From positions 3,286,001 through 3,350,000 of the forward strand of contig OZ244173.1 of NCBI GenBank assembly GCA_965216515.1: DNA of 64,000 bases. The letters are read 5' to 3'. Below, in pieces: positions 52,419 to 61,046 of this stretch; the first letter of the stretch is position 1; each line of letters begins with the position of its first letter. Position numbers and translations under genes: made by a program. The stretch is from CAXMRP01 sp965216515. Its GTDB lineage: Bacteria > Pseudomonadota > Alphaproteobacteria > Rhizobiales > Afifellaceae. Under the pieces are notes generated by a model that saw only the letters and a list, made by a program, of their open reading frames with translations, ran no database searches and was not told the DNA's origin.

Positions 52419-54292
52419 CAAACCCCTCTGCGCTGGTTGTCGCGGCCGGCTTCCCACGCAAGATGGGCATCGCGAACCCGGTCACTGTCGGTGACGTGGG
52501 GCGTGCCGACTTCCCACCATGCATGGCCCTGTTCGGTCCATCCTTCATAGGCGTCGACCTTCATGACGATTACATAAGTCTTGTCGCTCGCCTTGGCCCG
52601 CTTGAACGCTTCGCCCAGTTCGGCGGGATTGGAGACTGTTTCCGCCTGCGCACCCATGGCTGCGGCATGGGCTTCAAAGTCCACCGGAAAGGGCTCCGTT
52701 ATGGTCGGGCAATCGACAAACAGGTTGTTATAGCTTTCATTGCCGGTGTTGTTCTGCAGCTTGTTGATGACCGCAAAACCACCATTGTCCAGCACCAGAA
52801 CGATCAGTTTCATTCCGGACAGGACACTGGAATAAAGGTCCGAGTTCAGTATCATGTAGGAGCCGTCGCCGGTGAAGACGAGCGTGTCCTGGTCCGGCTC
52901 GCGTTGCATCTGGGCGATGCGCGCCCCCCAGCCGCCGGCGATTTCATAACCCATGCAGGAAAACCCGAATTCCACGTCCACCGTGCCCGGATCCAGCGTG
53001 CGCCAGTTGGCTGTGATCTCGGCGGGCAGACCGCCGGCGGCCGCCACCACCCGGTCGCGGCGATCGCACAGCGCATTCACGACGCCGATGGCCTGGGCAT
53101 AGGAATTGGGCCGGTTGTCGCCGTGGGCGACATTTTTGGCGACATATTCGTCCCATCGGCGCCGCTCCGATTGCGCCAGGGCGGTCCAGGACTCCGGCGC
53201 CGTGTAAGCCCCGACCGCTGCATCCAGCGCGCGTAGGGACAGCTTGGCATCGCCAACCACCGGCAGCGACCTGTGCTTTCCCGCGTCATGGCGGGCCGCA
53301 TTGATCGAGATGATGCGGGCATCACCGGAAAACACCGTCCACGAACCGGTTGTGAAATCCTGCAGGCGCGTGCCGACGGCCAGGATGACATCCGCCTTGC
53401 CGGTAAGTGTGTTGGCACTGTCGGATCCGGTGACGCCAATGGGCCCGGCGTTCAGCGGATGGGTGGCCACCAGGTTCGCCCGCCCGGCGATGGTTTCCAC
53501 AACCGGGATATTGTGCGCCTCGGCAAACCCGGACAGCTCCGCCACCGCACGGCTGTATTGCACACCGCCGCCGGCAATGATGATCGGCCGTTCAGCGGCG
53601 TTCAGCAGCGTCGCGGCATCGGCGACCTCGCCGGCGTCCGGGGCAATGCGGCGAATGCGGTGGACAGTCTTCTCAAAGAAGATCGCCGGATAGTCGTAGA
53701 CCCAGCCCTGCACGTCCTGCGGAAGCCCCAGGAAGGCCGGGCCGCAATCACCGGGATCCAGCATTGTCGCCACGGCGGCGGGAAGGGACTGGATGACCTG
53801 GGCGGGATGGGTGATCCGGTCCCAGTAGCGTGCAAGGGGCTTGAAGGCGTCATTCACGCCGAAGGTCGGGTCGTGGAAGTTTTCCATCTGCTGCAGCACC
53901 GGGTCCGGCAGCCGGGTTGCATATGTGTCGCCGCACAACAGCAGCATCGGCAGACGGTTGGCATGCGCCAGGCCGGCGGCGGTCACCAGGTTCGCAGTGC
54001 CCGGACCGGCGCTGGCGGTACAGAACATGAAGCGCTGGCGCAGCCACTGCTTGGCATAGCCGGCGGCGGCGAAGCCCATGCTTTGTTCATTCTGGCCGCG
54101 ATAGAGCGGCAGCTCGTCGCGCGCGCGGTAAAGCGCCTCGCCCAGGCAGGTCACGTTGCCGTGGCCGAAAATCCCGAATCCGCCGCCGCACAGCCGCATG
54201 GTCTGGCCGTCGATCTCGATGAACTGGTTGGAAAGCCACCGGATGATGGCCTGGGCCGTGGTCAGGCGTATTGTGTCATGGCTCGATTTCAT
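52418..54292 (-). CDS. iolD: 3D-(3,5/4)-trihydroxycyclohexane-1,2-dione acylhydrolase
   Basis: The product is 624 aa and TPP-dependent. Glu of the TPP cradle lies in RGQNEQSMGFAAAGYAKQ, and the TPP-binding motif GDGSYMILNSDLYSSVLSG ends near LDNGGF. It hydrolyses the cyclic dione of the inositol pathway to 5-deoxy-D-glucuronate. I start at ATG 54292, where MKSSHDTIRLTTAQ aligns with family N-termini; ATG 54322 adds ten residues. It is the first gene of the leftward iol operon, 75 bp from a LacI-type palindrome. Confidence 0.93.
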   Translation of the reverse strand: MKSSHDTIRLTTAQAIIRWLSNQFIEIDGQTMRLCGGGFGIFGHGNVTCLGEALYRARDELPLYRGQNEQSMGFAAAGYAKQWLRQRFMFCTASAGPGTANLVTAAGLAHANRLPMLLLCGDTYATRLPDPVLQQMENFHDPTFGVNDAFKPLARYWDRITHPAQVIQSLPAAVATMLDPGDCGPAFLGLPQDVQGWVYDYPAIFFEKTVHRIRRIAPDAGEVADAATLLNAAERPIIIAGGGVQYSRAVAELSGFAEAHNIPVVETIAGRANLVATHPLNAGPIGVTGSDSANTLTGKADVILAVGTRLQDFTTGSWTVFSGDARIISINAARHDAGKHRSLPVVGDAKLSLRALDAAVGAYTAPESWTALAQSERRRWDEYVAKNVAHGDNRPNSYAQAIGVVNALCDRRDRVVAAAGGLPAEITANWRTLDPGTVDVEFGFSCMGYEIAGGWGARIAQMQREPDQDTLVFTGDGSYMILNSDLYSSVLSGMKLIVLVLDNGGFAVINKLQNNTGNESYNNLFVDCPTITEPFPVDFEAHAAAMGAQAETVSNPAELGEAFKRAKASDKTYVIVMKVDAYEGWTEQGHAWWEVGTPHVTDSDRVRDAHLAWEAGRDNQRRGV

Positions 54293-54367
54293 GTGAACGG
54301 TGATCCCCGGGATTTTCGGCATCGCACCGATTGTTTCTTGCGGAAATTCAAATCCGACGATACTAGT

Positions 54368-54385
54368 TTTGCAACCGGTTGCAAA
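54368..54385. promoter_or_regulatory. LacI-family operator TTTGCAACCGGTTGCAAA
   Basis: An 18-bp perfect palindrome with a central CG, the hallmark of LacI-type operators. It lies in the gap between iolD (leftward) and the first Gfo/Idh gene (rightward), 23 bp before the latter. The same 16-bp core is found at 58730-58745 beside the LacI regulator gene, which strongly suggests one regulon. Confidence 0.8.
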
Positions 54386-54408
54386 TGATTTTTGGGAAAA
54401 GGCGGCAA

Positions 54409-55512
54409 ATGACGGAACTCGGCATCGGTATTTTGGGCGGCGGTTACATGGGCAAGGCGCATGCCGTTGCGATGTCTTCGGTGGGGGCTGTTTTCGATAC
54501 GCCCTTGCGCCCCCGCCTGGAGATGGTCTGCGCATCGACAATGAAATCGGCTGAACGCTATCGGGCCGCCTATGGTTTTGCCCGCGCCACTGACGACTGG
54601 CGCGAGCTGGTCGCCGACCCCGCGGTCGAAGCGGTCGTCATCGCCGCGCCCCAGTCGATGCATCGCCCGGTGGCCGAAGCCGCCTTTGCATCGGGAAAGC
54701 CGGTCCTGTGCGAAAAGCCGCTGGGCGCGTCACTCCACGACAGCCGCGCCATGGTTGCGGCGGCCGAGGCCTCCGGCTGCGTCAACATGGTGGGGTTCAA
54801 CTATATCCGCACGCCGGCCAGCCAGTATGTCCGCGAATTGATCGGCGATGGCGCAATCGGCGATATCACCTGGTTCGGCGGGGAGCATACGGAGGATTTC
54901 TGTGCCGATCCGAAGTCGCCGGCCAGCTGGCGGGCCGCCGGCGATGCCAACGGCACGATGGGCGATCTGGCGCCGCATATGATCAACGCCGCACTTGCGC
55001 TGATCGGTCCCATCGAAAGCCTTATCGCCGATATCGAGACGGTCCATGTCGAACGTCCCGGCGGCACGGTGACCAACGATGATCAGGGACAGATGATGTG
55101 CCGGTTTGAAAACGGCGCCATGGGACACCTGCATTTCAGCCGCATCGCAACCGGGCGGAAAATGGGTTATGCCTATGAAATCACCGGCACCAGGGGCGCG
55201 ATCCGTTTTGATCAGGAGGATCAGAACGCCTTCTGGCTTTACCGAATGGACGAGCCGGAAGCGACGCGCGGTTTTACGAAGGTTCTGACCGGCCCCGCGC
55301 ATCCCGATTACCTGCCCTTCTGCCAGGGACCGGGCCACGGCACCGGATATCAGGATCAGATCATAATCGAGGCCCGGGATTTTCTGCGTGCCATCGAAAC
55401 CGCGACCCAGATCTGGCCGACATTCCGGGACGGGATGGAGGTCAATCGTGTCGTTGCAACCGCGATGGCATCGTCAAGAGAGAGGACATGGCTGAATACC
55501 AGCCGGTTCTGA
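54409..55512 (+). CDS. Gfo/Idh/MocA family oxidoreductase, inositol-dehydrogenase-like
   Basis: The product is 367 aa with Rossmann motif LGIGILGGGYMGKAHA and EKP motif CEKPLGA. His in LAPHMINAA is the probable catalytic residue. In this locus it is likely an inositol (or inositol derivative) 2-dehydrogenase, as IolG is. I start at ATG 54409 because GGCGG precedes it; ATG 54379 would begin inside the operator. It is followed 22 bp later by an IolE/MocC homologue. Confidence 0.9.
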   Translation: MTELGIGILGGGYMGKAHAVAMSSVGAVFDTPLRPRLEMVCASTMKSAERYRAAYGFARATDDWRELVADPAVEAVVIAAPQSMHRPVAEAAFASGKPVLCEKPLGASLHDSRAMVAAAEASGCVNMVGFNYIRTPASQYVRELIGDGAIGDITWFGGEHTEDFCADPKSPASWRAAGDANGTMGDLAPHMINAALALIGPIESLIADIETVHVERPGGTVTNDDQGQMMCRFENGAMGHLHFSRIATGRKMGYAYEITGTRGAIRFDQEDQNAFWLYRMDEPEATRGFTKVLTGPAHPDYLPFCQGPGHGTGYQDQIIIEARDFLRAIETATQIWPTFRDGMEVNRVVATAMASSRERTWLNTSRF

Positions 55513-55534
55513 AAACGATGAGGATTTGACCAAC

Positions 55535-56443
55535 ATGGACATAAGAATTGGCAATGCCCCGTGTTCATGGGGTGTGGAGTTTGCCGACGACCCCCGCAAT
55601 CCGGACTGGCGGACGGTGTTGGCGCAATGTGCCCGGGCCGGCTACGAAGGCATCGAACTCGGGCCGGTGGGATTCATGCCCGAAGACCCGTCCGTCCTGG
55701 GCGATACGCTTGCTGCAAACGGCCTGGAGCTGATCGGCGGCGTGGTCTTTCGCGCCTTTCATGATCCGCAGCAATGGGATGACGTGATGGACGGATCCGT
55801 CCGCACCTGCAAGGCGTTGCAGGCCCATGGCGCCCGGAATCTGGTTTTGATCGATTCGATTTCACCGCGCCGCGCCCAGACGGCCGGACGGGCGGGCGAG
55901 GCCGAGCAGATGGATGCCGCCGAATGGACGGCCTTTCGCGCCCGCATCGAAACCGTGGCAAAGATGGGCACGCAGGATTATGGCCTGACAGTCGGTATCC
56001 ACGCTCATGCGGCCGGGTTCATGGATTTCGAACTCGAGCTTGAACGGCTTCTCCACGAGGTTGACGAATCCGTCCTGAAGATCTGCTTCGACACCGGGCA
56101 CCACTCCTATGCCGGTTTCGATCCCGTGGCCTTTATGAGACGCCATGCCGATCGGATCAGCTACATGCATTTCAAGGATATTGATCCCCAGGTCAAAGCC
56201 GCCGTGATTTCAAACCGGACGGGATTTTACGAGGCCTGCGGCCAGGGTATTTTCTGCAATCTCGGCGATGGGGATGTCGACTTTCCTGCGGTGCGAAAGG
56301 CCTTGCTGGACGCCGGATTCCAGGGTTGGTGCACGGTTGAACAGGATTGTGACCCGACGCTCCAGACCGATCCGCTCGGCGACGCGCGCAGGAACCGGGA
56401 ATACCTTGAATCCATCGGATTTAACCAGGGACCGCGAGGATGA
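55535..56443 (+). CDS. IolE/MocC-family sugar isomerase/dehydratase
   Basis: The product is 302 aa and a TIM-barrel of the AP-endonuclease-2/xylose-isomerase-like family. It opens IGNAPCSWGVEFADDPRNP, close to MocC and IolE. Metal-site residues are visible in LGPVGF, CFDTGHHSY, HFKDIDP and VEQDCDP. IolE dehydrates scyllo-inosose; MocC acts in rhizopine catabolism. Here it provides the missing step between the dehydrogenases and IolD. ATG 55535 is backed by GATGAGGA ten bases upstream. Confidence 0.9.
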   Translation: MDIRIGNAPCSWGVEFADDPRNPDWRTVLAQCARAGYEGIELGPVGFMPEDPSVLGDTLAANGLELIGGVVFRAFHDPQQWDDVMDGSVRTCKALQAHGARNLVLIDSISPRRAQTAGRAGEAEQMDAAEWTAFRARIETVAKMGTQDYGLTVGIHAHAAGFMDFELELERLLHEVDESVLKICFDTGHHSYAGFDPVAFMRRHADRISYMHFKDIDPQVKAAVISNRTGFYEACGQGIFCNLGDGDVDFPAVRKALLDAGFQGWCTVEQDCDPTLQTDPLGDARRNREYLESIGFNQGPRG

Positions 56444-57597
56444 GGAAACTGAATTGGGGCATGATTGGCGGCGGCGAGGGCAGCCAGATCGGGCCCGCAC
56501 ACCGCCTGGGCGCCGGGCTGGACGGCGCGTTTTCCTTTGTCGCCGGGGCCCTGGATCACCGTCCCGAGGCAGGCCGCCAATACGGTCGGCATCTCGGGCT
56601 GGCCGAGGATCGGGCCTATGGCGGCTGGCAGGAGATGCTCGATGGCGAAAAAGCCCGTGACGATCGCGTCGATCTGGTGACCGTGGCTACGCCCAACGCC
56701 ACCCACTACGAGATCACCCGGGCGTTTCTGGAAAACGGCTTCCACGTCCTGTGCGAAAAGCCGATGACCATGACGGTCGAGGAGGGCGAGGAGATCGTCG
56801 GGATTGCCCGGTCGGCCGGCCGGCTGTGCGCCGTCAACTACGGTTATACCGGTTACAGCCTTGTCCGGCATATGAAGGTCATGGTGGCGAACGGCGAATT
56901 GGGAAGAATCCGCCTGGTCAAGGCTGAATTCGCCCACGGTCACCACGCCGATGCCGCCGATGCCGACAATCCGCGTGTGCGCTGGCGGTACGATCCGGGC
57001 CAGGCCGGCGTTTCGGCGCAGTTCGCCGATTGCGGCATCCACGCGCTTCACATGGCCGGATTTGTGATCGGCCAGGAGGTCGAACGCCTTTCCGCCGATA
57101 CCGTGAGCTGCGTGGAAAACCGTGAACTGGAAGACGATGCGATGGTCAACCTCCGGTTTGACGGCGGCGCGGTCGGGCGATTGTGGACGTCCTCAATTGC
57201 CATCGGCCGGCAGCATGGTTTGACGCTTCAGGTCTTCGGCGAGAAGGGCGGATTGCGTTGGGCGCAGGAACAGCCGAACCAGCTGTTCTGGATGCCGCTC
57301 GGCGGCAGGCTGCAGACGATTGAACGCGGCGAGGCCGGTCTGTCGCCGGAAGCCGACCGGACGAGCCGTGTCACGATTGGCCACGCAGAAGGCATGCCGC
57401 TGGCGTTTGCCAATATTTACAGCGACCTGGCAGAGGCGATCCGTGCCGGAGAGGAAGGCCGTGAGATGGACCCGGCCGCCAACCTCTATCCCCGCGCCGA
57501 GGACGGCCTGCGGTCCATGGCGGCGGTGTTCGCCGTCGCCGAAAGCGGCAAGGCGCGCGGCATTTGGGTCGACGCCCGGCCGCCCATGTTCCGCTGA
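56440..57597 (+). CDS. Gfo/Idh/MocA family oxidoreductase, second in the inositol locus
   Basis: The product is 385 aa. The cofactor motif is MIGGGEGSQIGPAHR and the EKP motif reads CEKPMTM. His in DCGIHALHM is probably catalytic. It overlaps the IolE/MocC gene by four bases. Related enzymes oxidise scyllo-inositol, inosamines or other cyclitols, so this gene may extend the pathway to substrates other than myo-inositol. It differs clearly from the enzyme at 54409. Confidence 0.9.
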   Translation: MRKLNWGMIGGGEGSQIGPAHRLGAGLDGAFSFVAGALDHRPEAGRQYGRHLGLAEDRAYGGWQEMLDGEKARDDRVDLVTVATPNATHYEITRAFLENGFHVLCEKPMTMTVEEGEEIVGIARSAGRLCAVNYGYTGYSLVRHMKVMVANGELGRIRLVKAEFAHGHHADAADADNPRVRWRYDPGQAGVSAQFADCGIHALHMAGFVIGQEVERLSADTVSCVENRELEDDAMVNLRFDGGAVGRLWTSSIAIGRQHGLTLQVFGEKGGLRWAQEQPNQLFWMPLGGRLQTIERGEAGLSPEADRTSRVTIGHAEGMPLAFANIYSDLAEAIRAGEEGREMDPAANLYPRAEDGLRSMAAVFAVAESGKARGIWVDARPPMFR

Positions 57598-57630
57598 AGG
57601 GATCGTGCGTGGATCGGTTGTCGGCCCCGC

Positions 57631-57645
57631 GGACCGTTCCGGTCC
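57631..57645. terminator. short hairpin between convergent genes
   Basis: GGACCG (57631-57636) and CGGTCC (57640-57645) form a 6-bp stem around TTC, in the gap between the rightward Gfo/Idh gene and the leftward LacI gene. No U-tract is present. It could be a weak two-way terminator. Confidence 0.3.
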
Positions 57646-58664
57646 TAGCCGGTCAGGGGTTTCAGTGTGTTCCGCTCTATGATTGAACAGGGAAATATTC
57701 GCGCTTCGGGGTAACGGTCAGGATCGTCCAGCATTGCCACCATCAGCTCGATCGAGCTTGTCACGATCTCCCGGATCGGTTGATGTATCGTCGTCAGGTT
57801 GATGTTGTCCCAGCCCGCGATTTCCATGTCGTTCATCCCGATAAGGCCGATATCGCCGGGAACCGAAAGCCCGCTGTCCTCCACCGCAGACAGCGCGCCG
57901 ATCGACAGGACGTCATCGCCGCAGAAATAGGCCTGGGCCGGTTCCCCCTCCAGAAGCCGCATCATCTCGCGCCGCCCGGCTGCGAATGAATATGCCTCTG
58001 CGCAGGTGCAAGAGACCCGGATCGATGGCTGCGCCGCCAGCTCCGACAGAAACCCGGCGCGCCGGTCCTGTGTCGATGTGGCGCTTTCGGGGCCGCCAAG
58101 GAAGCCGACGCTATCATATCCCCGCACGATCAGCGTGCGGGCCGCCATGCGCCCGCATTCGATATTGTCCACGCTCACCACATGGACTTCCGGCGTACTG
58201 GAACACCGGCCGAAAGAATTGACAACCGGAATGCCGGCGTCCCGAAACGCCTTGGAAAAATCAGACGGCAGGGTCGAGGAAGCCACAACCGCGCCATCGA
58301 CGGAATACTGGCGCAGCATCCGCACGGAATTTTCCGGATCGGTTTCATTCGACAGGTTGACAAGCAACGGCCGCAAGCCGCGATCTTGCAGACCTCGCGT
58401 GAAGAGGTCGAACACTTCGAGAAAAATCGGGTTGTGGAAATTGTTGGACAACAGTCCGATGAGCTTCGTGCGCCCGGTGGTCAGCGACGAGGCAAGCGCA
58501 TTCGGACTGTATCCCAGTTCGCGCGCCGCCCGTTCCACTTTGACCCGCATCTTGTCCGAGACCGACGCCCCGTCGGTGAAGGCGCGCGAAACCGCGGAAC
58601 GGGACACGCCGGCGCGTGCCGCAACCTCTTTCATCGTGACGGTCATAATGTCTTTAGATTTCAT
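57645..58664 (-). CDS. LacI family transcriptional regulator
   Basis: The product is 339 aa. The LacI helix-turn-helix lies near residues 11-31 (MKEVAARAGVSRSAVSRAF), followed by the hinge with YSPNALASSL. The periplasmic-binding-like effector domain fills the rest. The start at ATG 58664 has AGAGG upstream; ATG 58646 is an alternative. It is divergent from the FrcBCA-like importer. Its probable operators are the palindromes at 54368-54385 and 58730-58745, so it would control uptake and inositol breakdown together and its own gene. Confidence 0.93.
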   Translation of the reverse strand: MKSKDIMTVTMKEVAARAGVSRSAVSRAFTDGASVSDKMRVKVERAARELGYSPNALASSLTTGRTKLIGLLSNNFHNPIFLEVFDLFTRGLQDRGLRPLLVNLSNETDPENSVRMLRQYSVDGAVVASSTLPSDFSKAFRDAGIPVVNSFGRCSSTPEVHVVSVDNIECGRMAARTLIVRGYDSVGFLGGPESATSTQDRRAGFLSELAAQPSIRVSCTCAEAYSFAAGRREMMRLLEGEPAQAYFCGDDVLSIGALSAVEDSGLSVPGDIGLIGMNDMEIAGWDNINLTTIHQPIREIVTSSIELMVAMLDDPDRYPEARIFPCSIIERNTLKPLTG

Positions 58665-58729
58665 AGGCCTCTGTCAGCCATTGGATCGGATACGTCCTCC
58701 AAACGCACAATGGCGGAGCGTCGCATTTT

Positions 58730-58745
58730 TTGCAACCGGTTGCAA
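58730..58745. promoter_or_regulatory. LacI-family operator TTGCAACCGGTTGCAA
   Basis: A 16-bp perfect palindrome, 66 bp upstream of the LacI gene and 147 bp upstream of the binding-protein gene. TATGAT (58758-58763) lies just downstream for rightward transcription and could be a -10 box. The core is identical to that at 54369-54384. Confidence 0.8.
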
Positions 58746-58892
58746 TTGGCAATGGCCTATGATCTAATCTGGATACGTGACGCGAAGTTGCTGCAACGGG
58801 ATCTGCAGGAAATGGATGCATCGACTTTCAGGATCCTGTTGAGAGCTCCGGCATTCAACTGGTGGGCCGGCACCAAAATTGGGAGGAACTCC

Positions 58893-59831
58893 ATGAAGAA
58901 ATTTGTACTTGCCATCGGAATTGCCACACTGATGGGCACAACCGCCATGGCGCAGGAACTCGGCGCGACGATTTCGAAGTTCGACGACAACTGGCTGACC
59001 GTCATGCGCAACGGCATGACCGATCACGCGGCCTCTCTGGATGGCGTCAACCTGCAAATGGAAGACGCGCTCGATGATGTCGGCAAGCAGCGCGACCAGA
59101 TCACGAATTTCGTCGCCGCCGGCGTCGATGCGATCATCATCAACATCGTCGACACCTCTGCCGGTGCCACGATGACGGCGGCCGCCGGCAACACGCCGCT
59201 GGTTTTCGTCAACCGCGAGCCCGACAATGTCAACGAACTGCCGCCGACCCAGGCGTTCGTGGCGTCGAACGAAATCGAATCCGGCACATTGTCGGCGTTC
59301 CAAGTTTGCCAGAATCTGCGCGCGGCCGGCAAGGCCGGTGGCGCCCGCGGTTACCTGATGAACGGTCAGCTCTCCAACCAGGCGGCCGTGCAGCGATCCA
59401 AGGACGTCCACGACGTCATCGGCATGGATATGTGCAACTTCATGACCCTGATCGACGAACAGACGGCGAACTGGAATCGTGACGAGGCGCAGTCGCTGAT
59501 GACCAACTGGCTTTCCGCCGGCGAGGACTTCGACTTTGTTCTCGCGAACAACGACGAGATGGCGATCGGCGCCATCCAGGCCATGAAAGCGGCAGGCCTC
59601 GACATGGCCGACATCCAGGTCGGCGGCGTCGACGCCAGCCAGGACGCCCTGATTGCGATGCAGGCCGGCGATCTGGACGTCACCGTCTTCCAGGATGCCG
59701 TCGGACAGGGCGCCGGCTCCGTCGATACCGCGATCAAACTCGCCAACGGCGAGAAGGTCGATCAGAAGGTGTATATCCCCTTCCAGCTGGTGACGCCTGA
59801 AAACATGGCCGACTTCCTGGCGAAGAACTGA
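58893..59831 (+). CDS. sugar ABC transporter substrate-binding protein (FrcB/MocB-like)
   Basis: The product is 312 aa with a Sec signal peptide (residues 1-20, ending AMA). The mature part is the ribose/rhizopine-type periplasmic fold (GATISKFDDNWLTVMRNGM, IINIVDTSAGATMTAAAG, ILANNDEMAIGAIQAM). GGGAGGA precedes ATG 58893. It is followed by the 12-bp-stem hairpin and then permease and ATPase. In this context inositol or an inositol derivative is the likely ligand; fructose, the FrcB ligand, is an alternative. Confidence 0.92.
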   Translation: MKKFVLAIGIATLMGTTAMAQELGATISKFDDNWLTVMRNGMTDHAASLDGVNLQMEDALDDVGKQRDQITNFVAAGVDAIIINIVDTSAGATMTAAAGNTPLVFVNREPDNVNELPPTQAFVASNEIESGTLSAFQVCQNLRAAGKAGGARGYLMNGQLSNQAAVQRSKDVHDVIGMDMCNFMTLIDEQTANWNRDEAQSLMTNWLSAGEDFDFVLANNDEMAIGAIQAMKAAGLDMADIQVGGVDASQDALIAMQAGDLDVTVFQDAVGQGAGSVDTAIKLANGEKVDQKVYIPFQLVTPENMADFLAKN

Positions 59832-59850
59832 CCTGAGTGTATAGGAAAAT

Positions 59851-59878
59851 GCAAAGCGGTGCCGTTGCACCGCTTTGC
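59851..59878 (+). other. intercistronic hairpin after binding-protein gene
   Basis: GCAAAGCGGTGC (59851-59862) pairs perfectly over 12 bp with GCACCGCTTTGC (59867-59878) around CGTT. It lies 19 bp after the binding-protein stop and 71 bp before the permease ATG. It is the longest of the five such stems and has no U-tract. Confidence 0.65.
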
Positions 59879-59949
59879 GGAATGGAAATCCGGTCGGCCC
59901 GGGTTTCCGCTATCAAGCCGGTATCGAACCGGTATCAAAGGAGGGCGAT

Positions 59950-61032
59950 ATGGCGGAATCCTCGCATGGCACCGGCGGGCTGACATTCGACAAGTCGAAA
60001 CGCGCCTGGCCGAACGAGATCAACATCTTTGTCGCGCTGATCCTGATTATCGCGATTTTCGAGGCACTCGGCCAGCTGCTTCCCTACATGAACGGCCAAA
60101 GCCTGCTCTTCGATACCCAGGGCCGCTTCGATTCCATCTTCAACGAAGCGCGTCTCCAGATCATCATTTTGCAGGTCGCGATTATCGGGATTATCGCGCT
60201 GGGCGTGACCCAGGTCATCATCTCCGGCGGCATCGACCTGTCTTCGGGCTCCGTCGTCGGCGCCACCGCGATGATCGCCATGTCGTTTGCCCAGACCGAA
60301 CTGGTCAACGGCAATCCCAATCCCAAGGCCATTTTCGGATTGTGGGCGATGGACCTGCCGGTTCTCATCCCGGTCCTTGTCGGTCTGGCCTGCGGCTTGG
60401 TGGCGGGAATGATCAACGGCGCGCTCATCGCCTACACCCGGATTCCGCCCTTCATCGCCACGCTGGGCATGATGGTGTCGGCGCGCGGCGTGGCCAAGTG
60501 GTGGAGCCGCGGCAACCCGATCAGTTTTCCCACCGAGGAATATACCTGGATCGGCAGCGGCATGATGCCGGTGTTCTGGTTCGTGCTGTTGGCTATCCTG
60601 TTCCACCTGATCCTCAAATACACCGTCTACGGCAAGCACACCTACGCCATCGGCTCCAATGAGGACGCCGCGCGCATGAGCGGGATCAACGTCGCCCGGC
60701 ACAAGGTGCTGGTTTATGTGATCGCCGGCATGCTGGCCTCGTTTGCCGCCATCGTGCTGAGCTCCAAGAACCTGACCGCGCAGTCCGGCATGGGCCTGGT
60801 CTACGAACTCGACGCCATCGCCATGGCGGTCATCGGCGGCGTCTCGCTGACCGGGGGCAGGGGATCGATCATCGGAACTGTGCTGGGGGCGCTGATCTTC
60901 GGCGTCATCATCTCCGGTTTCACTTATCTAAAGCTCGACGCCTTCTATCAGGAAATGGTCAAGGGCGGGATCATCGTGGCTGCCGTCGTACTCGACCAGT
61001 GGCGCCAGCAGCGCGCGGCGATGAAGTCTTGA
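59950..61032 (+). CDS. sugar ABC transporter permease (FrcC/RbsC-like)
   Basis: The product is 360 aa with eight to ten membrane segments. The conserved loop ALGVTQVIISGGIDLSSGSVVG and C-terminal RGSIIGTVLGALIFGVIISG are typical of CUT2 permeases. The N-terminus of about 35 residues is cytosolic. AGGAGGG precedes ATG 59950. The single permease gene suits a homodimer. It is coupled to the ATPase gene, 14 bp downstream. Confidence 0.93.
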   Translation: MAESSHGTGGLTFDKSKRAWPNEINIFVALILIIAIFEALGQLLPYMNGQSLLFDTQGRFDSIFNEARLQIIILQVAIIGIIALGVTQVIISGGIDLSSGSVVGATAMIAMSFAQTELVNGNPNPKAIFGLWAMDLPVLIPVLVGLACGLVAGMINGALIAYTRIPPFIATLGMMVSARGVAKWWSRGNPISFPTEEYTWIGSGMMPVFWFVLLAILFHLILKYTVYGKHTYAIGSNEDAARMSGINVARHKVLVYVIAGMLASFAAIVLSSKNLTAQSGMGLVYELDAIAMAVIGGVSLTGGRGSIIGTVLGALIFGVIISGFTYLKLDAFYQEMVKGGIIVAAVVLDQWRQQRAAMKS

Positions 61033-61046
61033 TTGGGAGAAAGCAA

